Source: Blastocatellia bacterium (GTDB lineage Bacteria; Acidobacteriota; Blastocatellia; Pyrinomonadales; Pyrinomonadaceae). Taken from it: a stretch of 11,473 nt of DNA. Below are positions 1 through 5,444 of the stretch, in pieces. The notes under the pieces are model-generated. The model worked only from the letters and a program-made list of their open reading frames with translations, was not told the origin of the DNA and did no database searches. The stretch is taken from assembly GCA_003175865.1 (NCBI GenBank), contig PSRF01000267.1, forward strand, positions 1-11,473. Direction: 5' to 3'. Positions within the stretch are counted from its first letter, which is position 1, and each line of letters opens with the position of its first letter. Made by a program: the position numbers and the translations under genes.

Positions 1-626
1 CGTGCCTGAGCGATGATGGCGCCACATCGTGCTGCGGCTATGATCAACGCGCCAGTCTTGAGTCGGTGAATCGCCTCCAATTCAGAACCTGTTACCGAAC
101 GTGTCTCGCCCTCAATGTCGAGGGCCTGGCCAGCGACCATGCCTGAAGGCGTTCCAGCTGCAGACCCCAGTTCTGCAATCAACTTCACCCGTGTGTCGCC
201 ACTCAGATTTTCGTCATTCGCGATTGTTTCAAAGGCCAGGGTCTGCAATGCATCACCTGCGAGAATCGCTGTTGCTTCATCAAACCGCACATGACAGGTT
301 GGTCTACCGCGTCGGAGGTCATCGTCATCCATTGACGGCAGATCATCATGAATCAGCGAGTAGGTATGAATCATTTCAAATGTGCATGCCGTTTTAACCA
401 GCGAATCGATTGGTGCGCCAAAAGTTTGGCCTGATGCAATCAACAACGCAGGACGAAAGCGCTTGCCGCCGGCAAACACACTCCACCGTATTGCTTCATG
501 AATTCTGTTTGGCAGCGCTGCGGTTGGAGGAAGAAGACGATCCAACTCACGATCAACCAGTTCACGATTCGCAGCCAGTGAGGCTTCCAGCGCTGCAGTA
601 TCGACAGTGCCCGCCTTAAAAACCAT
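1..626 (-). CDS. ispA: Farnesyl-diphosphate synthase (type II polyprenyl synthetase), 3' part missing
   Basis: This gene condenses isopentenyl diphosphate with allylic diphosphates in the cytosol to make C15 (possibly C20) prenyl diphosphates for quinones, undecaprenyl carrier and terpenoids. I translated it from the reverse strand; 208 codons are visible before the window ends. Recognisable motifs in order are GGKRFRP (about residues 53-59), the first aspartate-rich motif DDLPSMD (94-100) followed by RRGRPT, GQALD (166-170) and KTG (190-192). The second aspartate motif would lie beyond the edge. The two-residue insertion in the first Asp motif and the aromatic residue five positions before it (Y89) are typical of bacterial type II FPP synthases; GGPP synthase is the alternative. 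The ATG lies inside the end of xseB, overlapping it by 11 nt, which suggests translational coupling. The order xseA-xseB-ispA is common in bacteria; dxs is a plausible next gene outside the window. Confidence 0.93.
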   Translation of the reverse strand, partial: MVFKAGTVDTAALEASLAANRELVDRELDRLLPPTAALPNRIHEAIRWSVFAGGKRFRPALLIASGQTFGAPIDSLVKTACTFEMIHTYSLIHDDLPSMDDDDLRRGRPTCHVRFDEATAILAGDALQTLAFETIANDENLSGDTRVKLIAELGSAAGTPSGMVAGQALDIEGETRSVTGSELEAIHRLKTGALIIAAARCGAIIAQA

Positions 627-891
627 TTCGCTCGTCGTCGTCCTCGTTTGTGGTTGTCTCGTTGAACGGGCTTACAACTGGTCGGCCCTGATTGTCACGC
701 AGCAAAATCTCAATCCGGCGTTCTGCCTGACTGAGTCGCTCCTGACATTCGCGTGATAGCTTTATGCCCTGCTCAAATAGTTCAAGACTCTTTTCGAGCG
801 GCAAATCACCATCTTCAAGTTGTTGTACGATCCGCTCGAGAGCCTCGAGTGAGGCTTCGAAGGTTCTGCTCTGAGCGTCGCCAGTCGTCAT
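616..891 (-). CDS. xseB: Exodeoxyribonuclease VII small subunit
   Basis: XseB is the small helical subunit that several copies of which coat the large subunit XseA, forming exonuclease VII, which degrades single-stranded DNA from both ends to oligonucleotides. The 91-residue product has the family core: TFEASLEALERIV, then QLEDGDLPLEKSLELFEQG (about residues 25-43), then a second helix ending in AERRIEILL. The length fits the usual 70-90 residues. The C-terminal tail after about residue 70 is polar and acidic, with an NEDDDE run, and is probably disordered. The start is an ATG 6 nt after the stop of the upstream membrane-protein gene. The 3' end overlaps the ispA start by 11 nt, so the three genes probably share one transcript. 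Confidence 0.93.
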   Translation of the reverse strand: MTTGDAQSRTFEASLEALERIVQQLEDGDLPLEKSLELFEQGIKLSRECQERLSQAERRIEILLRDNQGRPVVSPFNETTTNEDDDERNGF

Positions 892-897
892 ACGTGA

Positions 898-1647
898 TTA
901 TCTACCTCGTTTTGGTTTAGTGAGACCTTTTATCAAATCCACGGCAGCATCGTGACCGATTGCGGGAAATTCATTGATTACACTGTCGACGATCCGTTGG
1001 ACCAACACATCGTCGTTGACCTCAACGACCTTCCACTGATCGTTGTCACGCTTTAGCGATAAATTAATAGTGCGTTCATTCAGTTTTGCCGAAGCCTTGG
1101 CGGTGTCGTTGTCGGTTGTGATTGACACAAACCGTGGGACGGCGAGTGCAATGAGAATAAACGGCTTCGGCTCTGTTTTCGCAGCAAACTCCTTAATCTC
1201 TTTCGCGACCTCATCGTGAATTGTTTGTTTGACGCGCGGCAATAAGCGCGGCATGACATTGTCGATCTCATGCTGGATCGATGCGTTCAATGCAACGCCG
1301 TATCTCGCGGATACTTTTTGAGTGACGTTCGCAACCATTCGTTTAGCAATCTCGTTATCGTCGACGTACTTATCAAACTCTGTCACTTCATTTCGCTGTG
1401 CCGCGTCGATTAGCAACGCAACGGAATACGCGGGGGTTGTTTGATACTGACGCCACCAAAGGTACGAACCACCTATCGCTATCAGGACCAGGACGAAGAC
1501 AAACGCCGTGAAAAATGCGAGCACTTTGGGCCAGCGTCTTGAACGTTTGGCGTTCAGCGCATAACCACTCGCTCCGCCTGCGCGTTTCGAAGAAGGTGAA
1601 TCGAGATTGATGACTATTCGTCTGCGAATGGGGTCATTATCTTGCAT
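898..1647 (-). CDS. Single-pass membrane protein, DUF2939-like
   Basis: Predicted 249-residue membrane protein of unknown function. The N-terminus (about 1-40) is basic and cytoplasmic in character. One strong hydrophobic segment follows (about 42-64, ending SYLWW), then a soluble domain of about 185 residues that should lie outside the membrane. The segment after the membrane helix (TPAYSVALLIDAAQRNEVTEFDKYVD) resembles the start of DUF2939 domains, where a membrane anchor is followed by a module about residues being processed in a β/α fold; I assign this only by pattern. The frame stays open up to a TTG at 1668, but that TTG lies inside a heptanucleotide repeat, so I chose the ATG at 1647 (protein starts MQDNDPIRRR). 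No clear Shine-Dalgarno sequence precedes either start. Its place between xseA and xseB, which usually adjoin each other, is unusual and suggests co-transcription rather than a role in exonuclease VII. Confidence 0.75.
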   Translation of the reverse strand: MQDNDPIRRRIVINLDSPSSKRAGGASGYALNAKRSRRWPKVLAFFTAFVFVLVLIAIGGSYLWWRQYQTTPAYSVALLIDAAQRNEVTEFDKYVDDNEIAKRMVANVTQKVSARYGVALNASIQHEIDNVMPRLLPRVKQTIHDEVAKEIKEFAAKTEPKPFILIALAVPRFVSITTDNDTAKASAKLNERTINLSLKRDNDQWKVVEVNDDVLVQRIVDSVINEFPAIGHDAAVDLIKGLTKPKRGR

Positions 1648-1659
1648 AGGGGACCAGGG

Positions 1660-1687
1660 GATCGGCAATCAGCAATCAGAAATTACC
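1660..1687. repeat. Heptanucleotide repeat, GCAATC family, after xseA
   Basis: Four consecutive 7-bp units read on the + strand GATCGGC, AATCAGC, AATCAGA, AATTACC. The array ends at the xseA stop codon: on the coding strand the first GATTGC starts 9 nt after TAG. It fills almost the whole gap between xseA and the next gene. The same family recurs at 3142-3168, 3265-3298, 5417-5441 and 10444-10464. Confidence 0.75.
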
Positions 1688-3087
1688 TATTCCGTTATTT
1701 GCTCCACGCGAGTCGTTAAACTTCCTTTCGCCAGACGAACACTGACTTTATCGCCGGTTGAAACATCCTTTGAATCGCGCAACAGTTTGCCCGAACTACT
1801 CTGTGCGATCGCATATCCACGATGCAACACTCCGAGTGGCGACAGCGCGTCCAGCGATGCTGCTGACAACCCAAGACGTTCGCGGCTCTCTTGTAGTTGC
1901 ATCTCCATCGCAGCAGCGCAACCATCGGATGCAGCTGCAAGACGTGAACGCAACGTCGCTGCATGCATCTCCAGACGAGCAGGCGAGATCATCTGTGTCG
2001 TGGCATTGGTACGTGTCCTGGCTCGTTGCAGCGACAGATTCATCAGAGTGTGCAGTTCATGAACACGGGAGTTTGTCTCCACTCTCGCATCACGTAAACG
2101 CGCTTTCACTTCATCAAAAACGCGAGAGAGCGCATGCTCCTGAACCCGCGAACGCGCCTCGACAATTCTGTATCGAGTTAGACGCAAGAGTTGTCTGCCG
2201 AGATGGTCGAGAGCCTGACAGATCTGATCTTCGCGTGCCGCGACGATTTCGGCAGCAGCGGACGGAGTCGGCGCACGATGATCGGCAACAAAGTCTGCTA
2301 TCGTGAAGTCTGTTTCATGACCGACCGCTGAAATTACGGGAATCGTTGATTTACGAATCGCGCGCGCCACTTCTTCCTGATTGAACGCCCAGAGATCTTC
2401 GGTGGAACCTCCGCCACGACCGACAATCAGCACATCGACGAGATCCTTTTCGCGGCCCTCACGCAACGCTCGCTCGTGATATTGGTTGATCAGTCGTATC
2501 GCTCGCGCGATATCTGGACCAGCGAAATCGCCTTGAACACGCGCTGGAGAAAAAAGCACATGAACTGTGCGAGTCCGTCTTGAAATTACATTCAGAATAT
2601 CGCGAATGGCGGCGCCTGTTGGCGAAGTAACAATACCGACACGCCGCGGAAAAACCGGCAATGGACGTTTTAGTTCTTTCGCAAAGAGCCCTTCAGCCTG
2701 CAACCGGTCTCGCAACTGCTCGAATGCGATTCGCAATGCACCCGCACCGACCGGGTCAAGAGCTTCAACGATCATCTCGTATTCGCCGCGCGGAGCATAA
2801 ACCGTCAGCTTGCCACGCGCACGGACATGCAATCCGTCGGTTGGTCGAAACCTGATGCGTGTATTTGCTGAGCGAAAGCATTTTGCACGGAGCTGTGCAT
2901 TCTGGTCTTTCAGCGTGAAATACCAGTGACCTGATGAGTGTGCTTTGAAGTTCGAAATTTCGCCCTCAACCCAAACCGAAGCAAAGCGAGACTCAAGACT
3001 TGTGCGGACTGAGTTAGTCAGCTCCGTTACCGTCAGGGGACGCCGCTCAGTTTCATCGAAAAGTGCCGAGAAAAGAGGTTGAGACAT
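1687..3087 (-). CDS. xseA: Exodeoxyribonuclease VII large subunit
   Basis: Catalytic subunit of exonuclease VII, acting in the cytosol on single-stranded DNA in repair and recombination. The 466-residue product (E. coli about 456) has the expected order: N-terminal OB-fold (VWVEGEISNFK, about 38-48, then SSGHWYFTLKD), the nuclease domain with GIVTSPTGAAIRDIL (151-165), the glycine-rich GRGGGSTEDLWAFN (223-236) and SAVGHETDFTIADFVADHRAPTPSAAAE (253-280), a long helical arm for binding XseB (about 280-410), and the C-terminal segment LSPLGVLHRGYAI (415-427). The frame remains open to a TTG at 3150, but those 21 extra residues translate two intergenic heptad repeats, so I use the ATG at 3087 giving MSQPLFSALF, where homology should begin. 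No Shine-Dalgarno sequence is visible. It is the first gene of the xse-ispA operon; its promoter should lie in 3088-3301. Confidence 0.94.
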   Translation of the reverse strand: MSQPLFSALFDETERRPLTVTELTNSVRTSLESRFASVWVEGEISNFKAHSSGHWYFTLKDQNAQLRAKCFRSANTRIRFRPTDGLHVRARGKLTVYAPRGEYEMIVEALDPVGAGALRIAFEQLRDRLQAEGLFAKELKRPLPVFPRRVGIVTSPTGAAIRDILNVISRRTRTVHVLFSPARVQGDFAGPDIARAIRLINQYHERALREGREKDLVDVLIVGRGGGSTEDLWAFNQEEVARAIRKSTIPVISAVGHETDFTIADFVADHRAPTPSAAAEIVAAREDQICQALDHLGRQLLRLTRYRIVEARSRVQEHALSRVFDEVKARLRDARVETNSRVHELHTLMNLSLQRARTRTNATTQMISPARLEMHAATLRSRLAAASDGCAAAMEMQLQESRERLGLSAASLDALSPLGVLHRGYAIAQSSSGKLLRDSKDVSTGDKVSVRLAKGSLTTRVEQITE

Positions 3088-3090
3088 GAT

Positions 3091-3118
3091 AAGGATGAAG
3101 GATGAGGGATGAGGGGTG
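3091..3118. repeat. Heptanucleotide repeat, AAGGATG family
   Basis: Four exact-length 7-bp units on the + strand: AAGGATG, AAGGATG, AGGGATG, AGGGGTG. They sit directly upstream of the xseA ATG, where a ribosome-binding site would be expected. Read through in the xseA frame they encode the HPSSFIL-type peptide of the false N-terminal extension. The unit sequence differs from the GCAATC family but the period is the same. Confidence 0.75.
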
Positions 3119-3141
3119 AAAAGGCAACCCGAGGGATTGTT

Positions 3142-3298
3142 GATTGCCAATTGCTGATTGCTGATTTGCCGGGTTCAGTTGTCCTCGCACTCAAGACGGT
3201 CGAATAGGACATAAATGATCTACTGGACTTATAAATCCTACAGACAACTGACCACGGACAAAACCAAATCAGCAATCAGCAATCGACAATTAGCAATC
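3142..3298. repeat. Inverted repeat built from heptad repeats, VWA-xseA gap
   Basis: The 214-bp space between the VWA gene and xseA is mostly repeats arranged symmetrically. A 19-nt segment at 3150-3168 (two GATTGCT-type units, ending TTTG) has an exact reverse complement at 3265-3283. Inside these, CAGTTGTC at 3176-3183 pairs with GACAACTG at 3243-3250, and near the centre GGACTTATAAATCC (3225-3238) is itself a near palindrome. No gene is seen here; an open frame on the minus strand at 3033-3275 merely translates the repeats. The promoter of the xse operon may be in or near this element, but I cannot point to convincing -35 and -10 boxes. Confidence 0.7.
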
Positions 3299-3301
3299 TC
3301 T

Positions 3302-5023
3302 TCACGGCGTATTGATTCCCACGACCGGACTCAGTCTGACCGACGCTCCATCGCGGTTGGTGCGCACCGAAAGATGCGGTGCGCTCGATGAAGTGGAGTT
3401 TGAAGCGTACGTGATTGTGTAGGCAGTGCGCAGTTGCAACACGACATCGTCATACGCCTTTTGCAGATCTTCAATCCGGCGAATTGGGTAATACATTCCG
3501 CCTGATGCAGCCGCGAGTTTTCGTCCCTCTTCGTCTGCCCGTGTTGTCAACGTTAGATAGCGGGTCCGCATAGGATCGATAGTAACTTCCGGACGAGGCA
3601 CACTTCCTTCAGGTATCAATCCAGACGGGACGTACAGCGGATAGATCAGTGCGCCCGATTCTCGCAACGCTTCTAGTATTGCGGGAAAAGGAAGGAATGA
3701 TTTGTTATCGTCACCATCCGACATCACGACGACTGCCGTGCGCTCACCGTGCATTTGTTTGATCATTTCCGCCAACACGTAGCCAAGCGCATCATATAAA
3801 GCGGTGGCGCCGCCGGCATCGATGTCATCGAGCTTCCGAGAGAGAAGTTGTCGATCTGTGCTGAAGTTTGAAATGACCTGGATGTCGTCTCTGAAACTAA
3901 TGATAGCGATGCGATCCTGCGGACTTGCTGTTCGTAGAAAGTCACGCGCCGCTTTACGGATGAAATCCATTCGTTCCTCGACACTACCGGAAACATCCAA
4001 CAGCAGCACAAGATTGAAAGGCTCGTTGGTAGGTATGACATTTGTGACGTGTCGCTCGACGCCGTTTTCAAACACAGTGAAGTCCGTCGCACGCATACCG
4101 CCAATTGCTCTACCGTTGCGATCCGTGACGCTCGCGTTGAAGCGTTTCAGTTGAGGCGCTACTGCGCTAACAATCTGTCCAGGTGCTGAGCGGTTGCGCA
4201 GAGTTGGCTCTCTCTCGAGCGGCGGTAGGGTTTTAGCGTAGTCTCCAAACATCTTTGGTGAGACCTTGCGAATTGCGTCCGTCAACTCAATGTCGCCGCT
4301 TCGCACGATTGCTTTGGCCGCTTCAGTCAGTGGACGCTCACGTAAATCCGCCGGCGCCATCGAAGGATCTACGTTCAGCAGAACCACGCCACGCTGCGTC
4401 AAAAAATTAAGAGCGACGCGATCGTCTTTCGCAGCCTTCTTATCTCCCAACTTTCCTGAAAGCTTGAACTGGCCCCCTGCCCTCTCTTTGATTGCAGGTA
4501 GTTCGACATCGCTCATGAAGCGAGGTTTGCTCGCTTCCCATACAAAGTCGAACTTCAGCGCGTCGAGGGGGACGTCAGCATGAATTGTGCCTGTGTTTGT
4601 TTTGACAGTAGCCAGTTCGACGTTGCCTACGACATCAACCAAACCAAATTCACTTTCAACTTCGACTCTCGAACGTACGGGGATACGAACGGTTAAATCG
4701 ATACGATCTTTTTCCCGTCGCGCGCGAACGTCGATTTGAACTCGCGAACCTTTTACATCTGTTGTGACATCGGCATCTTCAACCGGCAGTCCATCAGAGT
4801 GCGCATCGATAGTGATCTTTTTCTGCTGGTCCTCCGACGCAATTACAGTTACGCGACCGTTCCGGTTTTGAATTGCAACAGAGACCTTTTCTCCGGTTTC
4901 GAGCTCGCGTTGATAACTCTGCGCATTGGAAACGCCAGCCGCCAACAGGAATGCAAGCGCCGCTGGTAAGAGAAGGACTAGCCTAATTGATTGGGGACTT
5001 CTGGCAAGAACCTGGCAAAACAT
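3302..5023 (-). CDS. Secreted DUF4097-like and VWA-domain protein (VWFA-related, Acidobacterial type)
   Basis: Predicted 573-residue exported protein with a von Willebrand factor A domain, probably acting in metal-dependent protein binding outside the cytoplasmic membrane; its partner is unknown. A signal peptide is visible: hydrophobic stretch about 14-30 with a likely cut after SNA (residue 34). Residues about 45-155 are short β-strand repeats (NRNGRVTVIASED, later SEFGLVDVVGNVELATVKTNTGTI) that resemble DUF4097-type putative adhesin domains. A middle region (about 155-295) is unrecognised. Residues about 295-335 (ASVTDRNGRAIGGMRATDFTVFENG) are the usual β-sandwich lead-in to acidobacterial VWFA domains. 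The VWA domain follows with a complete metal site: D343, S345, S347 (DVSGS), T407 and D436 (MSDGDDN). A GTG at 5047 in the same frame would add eight residues; I chose the ATG because it gives a compact signal peptide, but neither start has a Shine-Dalgarno sequence. The gene follows a 397-bp repeat-rich gap, so it probably has its own promoter. Confidence 0.85.
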   Translation of the reverse strand: MFCQVLARSPQSIRLVLLLPAALAFLLAAGVSNAQSYQRELETGEKVSVAIQNRNGRVTVIASEDQQKKITIDAHSDGLPVEDADVTTDVKGSRVQIDVRARREKDRIDLTVRIPVRSRVEVESEFGLVDVVGNVELATVKTNTGTIHADVPLDALKFDFVWEASKPRFMSDVELPAIKERAGGQFKLSGKLGDKKAAKDDRVALNFLTQRGVVLLNVDPSMAPADLRERPLTEAAKAIVRSGDIELTDAIRKVSPKMFGDYAKTLPPLEREPTLRNRSAPGQIVSAVAPQLKRFNASVTDRNGRAIGGMRATDFTVFENGVERHVTNVIPTNEPFNLVLLLDVSGSVEERMDFIRKAARDFLRTASPQDRIAIISFRDDIQVISNFSTDRQLLSRKLDDIDAGGATALYDALGYVLAEMIKQMHGERTAVVVMSDGDDNKSFLPFPAILEALRESGALIYPLYVPSGLIPEGSVPRPEVTIDPMRTRYLTLTTRADEEGRKLAAASGGMYYPIRRIEDLQKAYDDVVLQLRTAYTITYASNSTSSSAPHLSVRTNRDGASVRLSPVVGINTP

Positions 5024-5092
5024 CGCGGATGATCTTGCCCGCCTCACGGCCGAGGGTCAAGCGACGGTACTGAATATCTCTGTTACGAGATG

Positions 5093-5350
5093 CCACTGCC
5101 TTGTGCAGTGGTCGTTTATGTTTGCCGCTACCTAACAATTTTGATCTGACTGGTTTCCACCGGCTTGTCCGGTGACACGTTACTGCTGAGCTAGAGACAG
5201 GTTTGGTTAAACGAGTAGTACGTCTGAATCAAGAGTCTCTTCTGTTGCACTGAATGTGAAACTCCACCGGACAAGCCGTGGCATCCATCTCTTGCAAGTT
5301 GCGTTCATTCGATAGCAACGAACATGAGGCACCATTGCACAAGGCAGTCG
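5093..5350. repeat. REPIN-like inverted duplication with four CTTGT-loop hairpins
   Basis: The gene-free gap 5048-5444 contains two copies of a two-hairpin module in opposite orientations. On the + strand, hairpin A at 5093-5111 is CCACTGC-CTTGT-GCAGTGG (perfect 7-bp stem) and hairpin D at 5158-5174 is CACCGG-CTTGT-CCGGTG (perfect 6-bp stem). On the minus strand, ACTGC-CTTGT-GCAAT (5349-5335) is followed by CCACGG-CTTGT-CCGGTGG (5281-5264), both imperfect stems with the same CTTGT loop. After the first hairpin both copies continue with related sequence: + strand TCGTTTATGTTTGCCGCTAC (5112-5131), minus strand TGCCTCATGTTCGTTGCTAT (5332-5313). No coding gene is supported in the gap. The arrangement matches REP/REPIN or small MITE-type elements; no terminal direct repeats or transposase were found nearby. 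Confidence 0.7.
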
Positions 5351-5416
5351 TATTTGGCTTTGACGCACGCCACTGAAGCATCGTGCGGCAGCAACTACGT
5401 CGTGGAATGGGATGCA

Positions 5417-5441
5417 AATCGCCAATTGGCAATCGGCAATC
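5417..5441. repeat. Heptanucleotide repeat, GCAATC family, after the ABC permease
   Basis: Three full 7-bp units (AATCGCC, AATTGGC, AATCGGC) plus AATCC on the + strand. On the coding strand of the permease, GATTGCC starts 3 nt after the TGA stop. It lies between the permease gene and the REPIN-like element, and repeats the arrangement found after xseA, the VWA gene and the VOC gene. Confidence 0.75.
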
Positions 5442-5444
5442 CTT

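Noticed and set aside
1660..1687. CRISPR-like array
   Set aside because: The unit is only 7 bp with no unique spacers, so the direct repeats cannot be a CRISPR array.
3033..3275. 80-residue minus-strand open frame overlapping the xseA start
   Set aside because: It is a translation of the heptad repeats plus an out-of-frame part of xseA; no domain is recognisable.
5032..5060. Promoter TTGACC-17 nt-CAAGAT for the VWA gene
   Set aside because: The -35 is good but the -10 matches only 3 of 6 positions, and it would start transcription at about the ATG; too weak to annotate.
5157..5175. Rho-independent terminator at the CACCGG hairpin
   Set aside because: The stem is followed by no T-run on either strand, and related hairpins occur four times, which fits a repeat element better.
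5207..5432. Short minus-strand open frames in the gap upstream of the VWA gene
   Set aside because: They run through the inverted hairpin modules, have no family resemblance, no ribosome-binding site and Cys/Arg/Trp-rich composition typical of translated repeats.
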